Source: Aminipila butyrica | Lineage (GTDB): Bacteria > Bacillota > Clostridia > Peptostreptococcales > Anaerovoracaceae | NCBI RefSeq assembly: GCF_010669305.1 | Contig: NZ_CP048649.1 | Location: 3,162,001-3,226,000, forward strand | DNA length: 64,000 bases | Reading direction: 5' to 3' | In this document: piece after piece, positions 17,558 through 25,686 of the stretch | Layout of the letters: each line of letters starts with the position of its first letter | How positions within the stretch are numbered: position 1 is the first letter of the stretch | Notes under the pieces: model-generated | What the model was told of the DNA's origin: nothing | The model's input: only the letters and a program-made list of their open reading frames with translations | The model's database searches: none | Made by a program: the position numbers and the translations under genes

Positions 17558-17605
17558 AAAGGCTCTTAAAAGAAACCCCTTCCGGGTTTCCTTTAAGAGC
17601 CTTTT
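17558..17605. terminator. Bidirectional terminator
   Basis: AAAGGCTCTTAAAAGAAACCC (17558-17578; near-perfect) pairs with GGGTTTCCTTTAAGAGCCTTTT (17584-17605). It separates the convergent 391-residue gene and the AraC regulator gene. Confidence 0.88.
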
Positions 17606-17641
17606 CGTTTTCTGACCTTTTTTCTGTCTCTATTCCAGCCC

Positions 17642-19189
17642 TTAGCCCCGCCCTGGATGCTGCCGATCGATTAAGATAATCTCTGCACTGATACCTCTCA
17701 TGGTGGAACGTACGCTGAGAGCCTCAGAAGTGGTGATAGCGCTGAATTCTACATCAGGTAAGGTAGACCAACTACTAATCAAAGTTTCTCGCTTGCTGGC
17801 CACTCCTGGCGCCCGTAGGCCCTCCTGATAAGCCGTGACAATGTTATTCTGAGAAATCTTATAGCGGCTTACATGAAAATCCCCTGACAAGCCTTGACAT
17901 TTAATCAGGAACTCGCCTTCTTCTTCATATTGGGAACAAATCTCATGGATCTTCTCTCGATTCTCTGCACCCTCCAGCTCTTTGCGAATAAAGTCGTTGA
18001 TGTTGTATACGAGAATACTGATGCTGTTGATGTCCGCTGCCTTACCACTACTGGTGGTAATAATGTAATTAACACCGGAGACCAACACGGTCTCCTTTAA
18101 ACTCTTCATCAAGTTATAGGGCCTGGCGATTGGTTTCATATCGTCCCGCTCCAATAACTGACACATGAACAGGTCTTCCTTATCCTGCTGTTCCAAAGCC
18201 AGCTGAATATCTAGAGAAACAATCACCGGATCTGGCTTCTTTCCTTTGATATATTCGCTATATACGCCCTTGGTCTGCTTGCGGATAGCCTCCTCGATTT
18301 CCTGAGGTGAACAGCGCACATACCTAGCCATGCTTTTACGCACATGAGGCTTGTCCCCACATTTTTTCCGGTATTCCTGAGGGTGCATATCGAACCACGT
18401 CTTAAAGTGCTTGATGTAATACCGCACGGCAGAAAAACCCATCTCTTCAGAGATGGCACCAATCTTTTTATTGGTGCCCAGCAGCAGCTTCTCTGACTCC
18501 TCTACCCGGATGAAACTGAGCAAGTCCTGAAAACTTAAGCCAGTAGCCTCCTTGATTACATGGGACAAATAGTAAATACTTAGCCGCTCCCGCTCGGCAA
18601 TCTCGTTAAGCGTCAGCTTTCTGGTATAATTTTCGTACATGTAATCTGTAATCCGTCTCAGCCGTCCCGCCAGTACCTTGTTTGCCTTGTTTTTTGTCTC
18701 ACTGGTAAACTTGCCGTCCTCCGCGATGAAGTATTGGAAATCGGACAACAAACAGGCCAAAAGGTTGTGGGTGCTCTCAATGACCTTGTGCTCGTATCCA
18801 TAACCCTTTTCAATGACTTCCATCATGATACGGCCCAAGATATTCCGCAGCACATCTAGACTTTCTTCATCATCGTGCATGTCTGTTACGAAGAAGTTAT
18901 TTTTCAAATCGCCATAATAATTGGAGAAGTAAGCCAGATCCATCTGCAGCATCATGACCATGTTATCCTCTTCAGTACGGCTGAAGCTGTGAATCTCTCG
19001 GTCGTTTAAAATAAAAATGTCCCCCTGTTTCAGCAGGTAGTTGTAATAACCGTTTTTCACATTGATTGAACCATCTAACACATAGAGCACTTCCAAATCG
19101 TCATGAAAGTGAGTGGGATATTCCTCAATATGAGCAGTGATGACATTGATGGGTAATTCCTCTCTAAAGTGGCTTTTTTCTTTTAACAT
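17642..19189 (-). CDS. AraC-family regulator with cupin N-domain and an extra C-terminal domain
   Basis: Start chosen at ATG 19189, behind GGAGGTACAC; the longer reading to 19246 has no ribosome site. Three parts are visible in 515 residues. An AraC-type cupin (about 10-110) contains YPTHFHDDLEVLYVLDG and a second strand LKQGDIFILNDREIHSF. A paired helix-turn-helix (about 195-300) has KLTLNEIAERERLSIYYLSHVIKEATG and IGAISEEMGFSAVRYYIKHFKTWF...HPQEYRK. A further 200 residues to the C-terminus contain GKKPDPVIVSLDIQ and match no domain I know; many AraC regulators end at the HTH. It appears monocistronic and its targets are not evident. Confidence 0.85.
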   Translation of the reverse strand: MLKEKSHFREELPINVITAHIEEYPTHFHDDLEVLYVLDGSINVKNGYYNYLLKQGDIFILNDREIHSFSRTEEDNMVMMLQMDLAYFSNYYGDLKNNFFVTDMHDDEESLDVLRNILGRIMMEVIEKGYGYEHKVIESTHNLLACLLSDFQYFIAEDGKFTSETKNKANKVLAGRLRRITDYMYENYTRKLTLNEIAERERLSIYYLSHVIKEATGLSFQDLLSFIRVEESEKLLLGTNKKIGAISEEMGFSAVRYYIKHFKTWFDMHPQEYRKKCGDKPHVRKSMARYVRCSPQEIEEAIRKQTKGVYSEYIKGKKPDPVIVSLDIQLALEQQDKEDLFMCQLLERDDMKPIARPYNLMKSLKETVLVSGVNYIITTSSGKAADINSISILVYNINDFIRKELEGAENREKIHEICSQYEEEGEFLIKCQGLSGDFHVSRYKISQNNIVTAYQEGLRAPGVASKRETLISSWSTLPDVEFSAITTSEALSVRSTMRGISAEIILIDRQHPGRG

Positions 19190-19310
19190 GTGTACCTCCA
19201 AAAAATCTCGTTCATGTGTCCAGAATCTCCTCATTATATAAACCATCGCTTACCTGTTCGAAACATTTTTCAACAGCCCGCCAATTGGAGTATTTATGGG
19301 CTTACCACAG

Positions 19311-19454
19311 TTTTCCACACCTAAATTCAAAATTGTATACAATTTTATACACGGAGTGTTGTGGATAATTTAATCATTCCTAACCAGGTATTTTTCAACG
19401 TTTTATCTATATTTGTACTTTTTTTGTTCTCTACTTATCCACAAGTTATCCCCT
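19311..19454. other. Cluster of DnaA-box-like sequences
   Basis: The AT-rich gap between the AraC gene and cwlD holds TTTTCCACA (19311-19319), TGTGGATAA (19360-19368, inverse of TTATCCACA), TTATCCACA (19435-19443) and TTATCCCCT (19446-19454). Two are perfect matches to the DnaA 9-mer and two are one or two bases off. No dnaA, dnaN or other origin gene is nearby, so a DnaA-titration or regulatory site is likelier than oriC. Confidence 0.45.
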
Positions 19455-19471
19455 TACTGATAGGGACTGTT

Positions 19472-20236
19472 CTATAAGCTGTCTAGGACTTTTACTTTCT
19501 TCTTCGCTTCTTTGTGGCTAAAATCCATAACGCCCTGATAGATGGAGGCCGCGATGTCTTTCTGGTACTGGACATCCTCCAGCTTTTCTGCTTCTTGGCT
19601 GTTGGACAGGAAGCCACATTCTATAATAGTGATGGGTGAAACAGGATTTTTTAAGATCAGTACACCGCTTTTAGAAAGCGCTGTCCGTTCTTCTTCCGGC
19701 TGAAGCTGCTGATTTAGTTGTTCCTGAATAGCCTCCGCCAGCCGTTTACTCTCTGCAATCACCGCTTCTGTCTCCGAACCCGCCGGATAAAAAGCTTGGG
19801 CTCCGTGAACCCGCCGATCTTCTCTAAAGCTGTTCAAGTGAATGCTGATGGCCGCCGTAGGCTTGACTTCTGCCAAAATGCGCTTCCGCTCCAGCAAATC
19901 TTTAGTCTTCTTGCTGCGAATAGAGCCTTTAGCCTCTTCGCCCAGACTGATATCTTCTTCTCTAGTAAGTACCACCGTCCAGCCGTCCGCCTGGGCCAAC
20001 TGCTGGATCTCCTTGGAAATAGCCAAATTGATATTTTTTTCACAGATGCCCTTTGCGCTTTCCGCCCCCCCATCCATGCCTCCGTGTCCCGGATCGATGA
20101 GCAGCACGTCAGCGGACGTGAGCTGTTCGACACTTCGGAGCACCTCATGGTACATGGGTACGGCAGCTGTCACTAAGCAGAGCACGCCTATGCAGACTGC
20201 GTATTTCAGCTTGTTGATTGGGTTATTTCCTCTCAT
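19472..20236 (-). CDS. cwlD: N-acetylmuramoyl-L-alanine amidase, CwlD type
   Basis: Zinc amidase_3 enzyme that cleaves the Mur-NAc/peptide bond; in spore formers CwlD makes muramic lactam in cortex. The start is ATG 20236 (MRGNNPINKL), behind GGAGGCGGAGGA, giving 254 residues. A signal or anchor helix (about 10-32, YAVCIGVLCLVTAAVP) places it outside the membrane. Zinc and catalytic residues are seen in IDPGHGGMDGG (near 65), Glu in CEKNINLA, His in SIHLNSF (near 135) and Glu in IIECGFLSN (near 215). Monocistronic, with divergent alaX-like gene upstream. Sporulation of this organism cannot be judged from this gene alone. Confidence 0.85.
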   Translation of the reverse strand: MRGNNPINKLKYAVCIGVLCLVTAAVPMYHEVLRSVEQLTSADVLLIDPGHGGMDGGAESAKGICEKNINLAISKEIQQLAQADGWTVVLTREEDISLGEEAKGSIRSKKTKDLLERKRILAEVKPTAAISIHLNSFREDRRVHGAQAFYPAGSETEAVIAESKRLAEAIQEQLNQQLQPEEERTALSKSGVLILKNPVSPITIIECGFLSNSQEAEKLEDVQYQKDIAASIYQGVMDFSHKEAKKKVKVLDSL

Positions 20237-20389
20237 ATCCTCCGCCTCCTGCCTCATATATATGCGACAGGCTTTTTGTCCTATTCCTTTGGGAAAACAT
20301 AAGAGCAAACTAGTACATCTTTAAATTTATTATATAACACAATCTCTTCTTTGTGTTATAATAATTTAAGAATTGTGAGGAGAAAATTT

Positions 20390-21625
20390 ATGAAGACCAG
20401 AAAGCTCTATCAAAAAGACCCTTATCAAAAAAATTGCACGGCCATCATCGTCGATATCCTTGAAACGGAAAAGTTTTCCATCCTAGTTTTAGACCAAACC
20501 GTGTTTTTTCCCACTGGCGGAGGCCAAAGCTGTGACCAAGGAGAAATAAATGATTTAGCGGTTTTGGATGTATATGAAAAAGAAGGAATAATATTTCATA
20601 AAATAGAAGATTCTAACAGCAACATCGTTTGGAATACGGGGGATGAAGTTTTCTGCAAGATAGACTGGAATCATCGTTTTTTGAACATGCAGCGTCATTG
20701 TGGAGAGCACATTCTATCCGGTATACTCTATAGAGAATACGGCGGCATAAACCGCGGTTTTCACATGGGTGAAAATTATATGACTATTGATATCAGTCTG
20801 GAAGAGAACCCAACATTTCAAACGCTGACCTGGGATATGGCTCAGCAGGCTGAACAGTTAACAAATCAAGTAATCTGGGCCGATACACCGGTCATCATCC
20901 GCCACTTTGACACCAAAGAGGAAGCGGAAACGCTACCTTTGAGAAAAGTCCTGGTCCTGGAGGAGGACATCACCATCGTCTGCGTAGGCGATGTCACCCA
21001 GCCAGCAGACTGTGTAGCCTGCTGCGGAACCCATCCCAAATCTGCCGCCCAGGTAGGACTGCTGAAAATACTGAAAGTAGAAAACTATAAAGGCATGTTC
21101 CGCCTCTACTGCGAGGCGGGCAGCAAGGCCATGGAGCTCTTTGATCAATATCACCAGGTTCTCTCCAGACTTAATCAGCGCTATTCGGCCAATTCTGACG
21201 ATTTACCGGATAAAATAGCTGCCCAGGAGGAAAAGTACAAGCTGGTGAAAAATGAGCTTTACCAGCTCAAACAGAGCCTCATAAGAGACCGTATAAGCCA
21301 GATTTCTGAGGAACTCAACGATTCAAAGGCTAGCCACCAGCGAATTCTGGTTAAAGAATACAGTGACTTGAAGGTAGAGGACCTGCTGCATATCGGCCGT
21401 CCGTTGATTCCGACCTTGTCTCGGCTGCTGCTTCTTCTGTCTCGAGCCGAAAACACCGTGCTCTTGTTCTCCGACGGCAAACTGGACTGCGGCAAGCTGG
21501 TAAAGGAAAATGCCGACATCTATCAAGGAAAAGGCGGCGGTAATTCTACCAACGCCAGAGCTATTTTTCCAAAGGTCGAATATGTGGATACGTTCATCGA
21601 CCTCTTGGATAAACATCTGCGGTAG
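20390..21625 (+). CDS. AlaX-type alanyl-tRNA editing hydrolase with DHHA1 domain
   Basis: Trans-editing protein that removes Ser or Gly wrongly attached to tRNA-Ala. Start at ATG 20390, 7 bases after GAGGAGAAA; an in-frame reading to 20351 has no ribosome site. The 411 residues show an AlaX/ThrRS second additional domain with FFPTGGGQSCDQG (near 37), the zinc ligands in HCGEHILSG (near 106) and CVACCGTHPKSAAQVG (near 210), a coiled linker (about 255-320) and a C-terminal DHHA1 domain ending GKGGGNSTNARA. The presence of DHHA1 marks it as the long AlaX form. Separate unit with its own terminator. Confidence 0.88.
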   Translation: MKTRKLYQKDPYQKNCTAIIVDILETEKFSILVLDQTVFFPTGGGQSCDQGEINDLAVLDVYEKEGIIFHKIEDSNSNIVWNTGDEVFCKIDWNHRFLNMQRHCGEHILSGILYREYGGINRGFHMGENYMTIDISLEENPTFQTLTWDMAQQAEQLTNQVIWADTPVIIRHFDTKEEAETLPLRKVLVLEEDITIVCVGDVTQPADCVACCGTHPKSAAQVGLLKILKVENYKGMFRLYCEAGSKAMELFDQYHQVLSRLNQRYSANSDDLPDKIAAQEEKYKLVKNELYQLKQSLIRDRISQISEELNDSKASHQRILVKEYSDLKVEDLLHIGRPLIPTLSRLLLLLSRAENTVLLFSDGKLDCGKLVKENADIYQGKGGGNSTNARAIFPKVEYVDTFIDLLDKHLR

Positions 21626-21651
21626 CGGGCTATTCTAAATGAAACATAAAC

Positions 21652-21686
21652 AACCCCCGATTAGCTATTGTCTCTAATCGGGGGTT
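21652..21686 (+). terminator. Terminator of the AlaX-type gene
   Basis: AACCCCCGATTAG (21652-21664) pairs perfectly with CTAATCGGGGGTT (21674-21686), followed by TCTTTTT. Confidence 0.92.
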
Positions 21687-21730
21687 TCTTTTTACGCAGA
21701 CTTCCTGCTGTTCTCTTCTAAAAATATAAA

Positions 21731-21767
21731 ACGGCCCCTCCGAGATATAGTCAGAGAAACCGCCTTA
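21731..21767 (-). terminator. Terminator at the end of the lysine/ato operon
   Basis: On the minus strand CGGTTTCTCTGA pairs over 12 bases (with G-U pairs) with TCGGAGGGGCCG, then TTTTATATTTTT. Confidence 0.75.
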
Positions 21768-21798
21768 TTACTATAAATATTTTTGAACTGAAAAGTTC

Positions 21799-22455
21799 TT
21801 ATTCTTCATCCATCGCTTTCAAATCTGGGCTGATAATCAGCTCGCAGCCTGTAGCAGCCTTTATGTCTTCTAGGGTGAAATCTGGGTGAAGCTCTGTCAG
21901 CACGATCCCTTTATCGGTTACTTCCATAACGCCCATTTCAGTGATAATCATGTCTACCACTTTCAATGCGGTGTACGGCAGGGTGCATTCTTTAAGGATT
22001 TTGTGGGCACCCTTTTGCGTGTGGAGCATGGCGATGATAACCTTCTTCGCTCCTACTACCAAGTCCATGGCACCGCCCATGCCTGCTACCATCTTACCTG
22101 GAACAATCCAGTTGGCCAGGTTGCCGTGCTCGTCTACTTCCATCGCTCCCAGCACTGTAGCATCTACGTGCCCGCCTCGGATGATAGAAAAGCTTTCTTC
22201 GGAACCAAAGAAGTTGCCTGATGGAATATACGTTACATACGCTCCACCAGAATTGATAACATCGACATCTTCCTGACCCTTTTCCGCTGCGCCAGCCAGT
22301 CCGGTAAATCCATTTTCAGAGTGGAGCATGATGTGTACGCCCTCTGGCAGGTAGTTAGCTACTAAGGTAGGAAGTCCGATACCCAGGTTTGCTACGTCGC
22401 CATCTTTAAACTCTTTTGCTGCTCTCTGAGCAATTCTCGCTTTTAAATCTGCCAT
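21799..22455 (-). CDS. atoA: Acetoacetate:butyrate CoA-transferase, beta subunit
   Basis: Beta subunit of a family I CoA-transferase (218 residues). The catalytic Glu lies in LHSENGFTG (near residue 47). GGAMDLVVGAKK and CTLPYTALKVVDMIITEMGVMEV are family signatures. In lysine fermentation it moves CoA from butyryl-CoA to acetoacetate. Its start overlaps the end of the alpha-subunit gene by 13 bases, so the two are coupled. It is the last gene of the lysine operon and is followed by a terminator. The substrate is inferred from the family and the neighbouring kam genes; other short-chain acids are possible. Confidence 0.88.
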   Translation of the reverse strand: MADLKARIAQRAAKEFKDGDVANLGIGLPTLVANYLPEGVHIMLHSENGFTGLAGAAEKGQEDVDVINSGGAYVTYIPSGNFFGSEESFSIIRGGHVDATVLGAMEVDEHGNLANWIVPGKMVAGMGGAMDLVVGAKKVIIAMLHTQKGAHKILKECTLPYTALKVVDMIITEMGVMEVTDKGIVLTELHPDFTLEDIKAATGCELIISPDLKAMDEE

Positions 22456-23177
22456 GGTTCTTCTCCTCCTACAATGTATTTTACGTAGATCCCTGCTGTG
22501 GTAAAGGTATCTACATCTACTTCACCTACGCCTACCACCTTTTCAGATGCCAGGATCACTGTGTCTGCTGCCATAGCCATCACGTGGTTGAAGTTCTTGG
22601 TAGCCTTGGAGCAAGAGAAGTTGCCGTATTCGTCGCAGATGGATGCCCGACAGAATGCGAAGTCTGCATGCAGCGGCTTTTCCAGCAGGTAATCCTTTCC
22701 GTCTACAGTGATGACTTCTTTCTTTTCGGAAATGCTGATTTCCCGCTCTCCAGTGGACACTTTTTCACCAGTCTGAATCAGTGTACCTACACCGGTTGGA
22801 GTCAACACGCCACCCAGTCCGGCTCCCGCCGCACGGATTTTCTCTGCCAGGCTGCCCTGTGGCACCAAAGTGCACTGTAAGCTTCCATCGTTCATGCCCT
22901 TACCCACTATCGGATTCATTCCTACGTGGGAAGCGATCAAGTGATCTACCATGCCTGCTGAAAGCAGCTTAGCCACGCCTCTGTCTGTAGTGCCAGTTGC
23001 AGATGCAGGCAAACCTGCATCATTGGCGATAATGGTTAAATGCTTTACACCTTTTTCCACCAATGCGTCGATTAAGATTTCAGGAGTACCTGTGCCGAGG
23101 AAGCCGGATACCATGATAGTTGCTCCATCCTGGATGCCTGCTACCGCTTCTTGGGCTGTTCTGATTTTATTAATCAT
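22443..23177 (-). CDS. atoD: Acetoacetate:butyrate CoA-transferase, alpha subunit
   Basis: Alpha subunit of a family I CoA-transferase. I take ATG 23177 (MINKIRTAQEAVAGIQDG, 244 residues), behind AAAGG at about 11 bases; an upstream in-frame ATG at 23201 lacks a ribosome site. Family motifs are GATIMVSGFLGTGTPEILIDAL and VPQGSLAEKIRAAGAGLGGVLTPTGVGT, the latter forming the CoA-binding wall. It overlaps atoA by 13 bases. A strong hairpin at 23237-23272 separates it from kamE, so expression may be lower than, or separate from, that of the kam genes. Confidence 0.88.
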   Translation of the reverse strand: MINKIRTAQEAVAGIQDGATIMVSGFLGTGTPEILIDALVEKGVKHLTIIANDAGLPASATGTTDRGVAKLLSAGMVDHLIASHVGMNPIVGKGMNDGSLQCTLVPQGSLAEKIRAAGAGLGGVLTPTGVGTLIQTGEKVSTGEREISISEKKEVITVDGKDYLLEKPLHADFAFCRASICDEYGNFSCSKATKNFNHVMAMAADTVILASEKVVGVGEVDVDTFTTAGIYVKYIVGGEEPWQI

Positions 23178-23236
23178 CAAAAACACGACCTTTCTTTTCA
23201 TATTATTTGTTAAATGATAAACGATTCTATAATATA

Positions 23237-23272
23237 AACACCTGCCCGGGCACTTGCCGCCCGAGCAGGTGT
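23237..23272 (-). terminator. Hairpin between kamE and the CoA-transferase genes
   Basis: ACACCTGCTCGGGC pairs with GCCCGGGCAGGTGT on the minus strand with a 7-base loop, then TTATATTATAG. It has terminator shape inside what looks like one long operon, so partial termination is likely. Confidence 0.7.
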
Positions 23273-23287
23273 ATTCCCTCTATATTA

Positions 23288-24061
23288 CTAGATTCTGCCT
23301 CTCTTTACGATCTCTGTGATTACGTAAGATGCTACGTGCTCAGCATAAGTGTGCGGGCCAAAACCTGCATCGTAACCCAATTCCTGAGCTAATTCATGAG
23401 AGATTCGCGGACCGCCGCAAATCAGAAGAATCTTATCTCTCACGCCTTCTGCTTCCATCAGCTCAACCATGTTAGTCAAGTTCTGAATGTGAACATCCTT
23501 CTGAGTTACTGTCTGGGAAACTAAGATCGCATCAGCTTTCACTTCGATAGCTTTTGCAATCAGTTCTTCATTCGGCACCTGGCTTCCCATGTTAATGGCG
23601 TTAACGCCCTTAAACCGCTCCAGACCAAAGTGTCCGTGGAAACCCTTCATGTTCATGATCGCATCGATACCTACTGTATGTGCATCTGTACCTGTGCTGG
23701 CTCCAACCATAACAACTTCTCTTTTAATGTTCTGCTCAATGTATTCGCCACACTCTACTCTGTCCATGATTTCTACATCAACCTTTGGAACCTTGATTGT
23801 TGTATAGTCAATTGTGTGCTGTGCTTTTCCGTAAACGATGAAGAACGTAAATCCGCCGCCCATGTCCTTGGAGTAAACACAAGAAGGTTCATTAACACCC
23901 ATCTGCTTTACATAGTTCTTAGCTGCTTCATTTGCTTCATCTCCGTAAGGAACTGGTAATGTGAAGGCAAACTCCATCTGTCCGTCGTTCAGTGTATCTC
24001 CATAAGGTTTAACCTTTGTCAAATCAATGTTGTTATTTGCTGTGTTGCAAGTAGCTGTCAT
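23288..24061 (-). CDS. kamE: Lysine 5,6-aminomutase beta subunit (B12-binding)
   Basis: Adenosylcobalamin-binding subunit (257 residues) of the PLP/B12 enzyme that moves the terminal amino group of beta-lysine to give 3,5-diaminohexanoate. The B12 motif D-x-H-x-x-G is in GTDAHTVGIDAIM (near 130). FHGHFGLERFKGVNAINMGSQV carries the Lys region known to hold PLP in this family, and ILLICGGPRISHELAQELGYDAGFG is the Rossmann-type C-terminal part. Its ATG overlaps the kamD stop (TAATG). Part of the kdd-kamA-kamB-kamC-kamD-kamE operon. Confidence 0.95.
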   Translation of the reverse strand: MTATCNTANNNIDLTKVKPYGDTLNDGQMEFAFTLPVPYGDEANEAAKNYVKQMGVNEPSCVYSKDMGGGFTFFIVYGKAQHTIDYTTIKVPKVDVEIMDRVECGEYIEQNIKREVVMVGASTGTDAHTVGIDAIMNMKGFHGHFGLERFKGVNAINMGSQVPNEELIAKAIEVKADAILVSQTVTQKDVHIQNLTNMVELMEAEGVRDKILLICGGPRISHELAQELGYDAGFGPHTYAEHVASYVITEIVKRGRI

Positions 24062-25620
24062 TATTTTGCACCTCCCATCATTAGCGGAATAAATGGATTG
24101 AAGTATCCTGCATCCTTAACGCATACGCCTTCAAGTCCCTTTCCTCCGTCTCTCGGTCTCTTAATTCCGCCGAAAATACCCTTTTCAATTGTTGTAAATA
24201 AGCTTTCTGACTCTACTTCTTTCAGCAAATCGTCTGCCTTATCCAGAACATCCTGTGCTCTCTTTTGGATAATACCATCCTTCTTAAATTCAACTTCTTC
24301 GCCCAGGTCTCTTGCATTGTTAAAGATATACTGTGCGTTTTCAATGGAAAGGTATCTGTCGTGCATGTGAGGGGTGTGAATAGCTTCTGTCGGCATACCT
24401 AACAACTGGAGGGACTGACCTGTCCATACAGCGATCAGGTTAAACAGTGCATCCTGAATGTGGCCCTTGAAGATGTTACCAGTCATAAACTTTGTAGGCG
24501 GCATGTACTTCAGGGAAGCATTCGGGAAGATTTCCTTGGCCATTTCAGCCTGAGCTAATTCATATAAGAAACCATTTTCGATATCTGGTTCCATTTCAAA
24601 AGCATGGCCCAGACCCATCTGGTGTTCTTTTACGTTTGCAATGACAGCAAACTGTTCGTTCATAAACTGAGATGCAAGTACGGTATGAGCCGCTTCGTAT
24701 GCATCATCTGTAGTCAGGTAGTTATCTTCTCCGGAATTGAAGATGATGTCGCAGTAGCCGATGATGACTCTGGAGAAGAACTGGTCTACCAATGTTCTCT
24801 GCATGTTGATGTCACGGAACAGGATACCATAAATGGCGTCGTTCAGCATAACATCCAATCTTTCTAATGCACCCATAGCAGCAATTTCTGGCATACACAT
24901 GCCGGAAGAGTAGTTACACAGACGGATATATCTGCCTACTTCTTCACCCACTTCGTCCAGGGCTCTTCTCATGATGCGGAAGTTTTCCTGTGTAGCGTAG
25001 GTACCGCCGAAACCTTCTGTAGTCGGGCCATAAGGAACATAGTCCAGCAAGCTCTGTGCAGTAGTTCGGATTACAGCAATGATGTCTGCACCCTGTCTTG
25101 CAGCAGCCTGAGCCTGAGTTACGTCCTCATAGATGTTTCCAGTAGCTACGATTACGTACAGGTACGGTCTTCTGCCTTCTCCCAGAGTTGCTATATACTC
25201 ATTTCTCTTTGCAGTCTGAGCCTTAATCTTTTCCAAAGCAGCCATTACTACTGGTAAAATCTTTGCTTCTGCATCTTCTTTAGATGCAGTATCCAGCTTC
25301 GTGATTTCCAGCTGTCCAGCAGCCATCTTCTCTGCGATTTCCTGCGGCTGTAAACCAGTCTGGATCATAGCATTTCCCATCCAGTAAGCAACGCCTCTAG
25401 GCAGTCCGCCGGCTTCCTTGATCTGATCTACTACTACGTTTGGCAGAGGTGTTTCTACATCATCTATGCCATCTACGCCCAACAGACGCAGAATAGTTCT
25501 TTCTGTACTTACTGTTGTGTGTCTGTCGATGAATTCCTGCATGCTCTGAGCAATTCTTCCAGCGCAAGAACGTGCGCTGTCAATTTTCTTTGGATCTAAG
25601 TTTAGCTTATTTGCTGCCAT
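24061..25620 (-). CDS. kamD: Lysine 5,6-aminomutase alpha subunit
   Basis: Catalytic TIM-barrel subunit of the B12/PLP mutase acting on beta-lysine. Start set at ATG 25620 (MAANKLNLDPKK), about 10 bases after GGAGG; an ATG at 25629 is only two bases from that site. Length 519 residues fits the family. Recognisable segments are SARSCAGRIAQSMQEFIDRHTTVSTERTI-type N-terminus, RRPYLYVIVATGNIYEDVTQAQAAARQGADIIAVIR (barrel strand) and AAIGALERLDV-like helix. Coupled to kamE by a stop/start overlap; kamC ends 66 bases upstream. Confidence 0.95.
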   Translation of the reverse strand: MAANKLNLDPKKIDSARSCAGRIAQSMQEFIDRHTTVSTERTILRLLGVDGIDDVETPLPNVVVDQIKEAGGLPRGVAYWMGNAMIQTGLQPQEIAEKMAAGQLEITKLDTASKEDAEAKILPVVMAALEKIKAQTAKRNEYIATLGEGRRPYLYVIVATGNIYEDVTQAQAAARQGADIIAVIRTTAQSLLDYVPYGPTTEGFGGTYATQENFRIMRRALDEVGEEVGRYIRLCNYSSGMCMPEIAAMGALERLDVMLNDAIYGILFRDINMQRTLVDQFFSRVIIGYCDIIFNSGEDNYLTTDDAYEAAHTVLASQFMNEQFAVIANVKEHQMGLGHAFEMEPDIENGFLYELAQAEMAKEIFPNASLKYMPPTKFMTGNIFKGHIQDALFNLIAVWTGQSLQLLGMPTEAIHTPHMHDRYLSIENAQYIFNNARDLGEEVEFKKDGIIQKRAQDVLDKADDLLKEVESESLFTTIEKGIFGGIKRPRDGGKGLEGVCVKDAGYFNPFIPLMMGGAK

Positions 25621-25686
25621 CCTTTTCATTCCTCCTCTTTGCTTGCATTTCTCTTGCGAAAAATGTCTGCAATAAAATAACTTATT

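Noticed and set aside
19246..19472. Replication origin
   Set aside because: DnaA boxes are present, but no dnaA, dnaN or rnpA-rpmH neighbourhood; kept only as a DnaA-box cluster.
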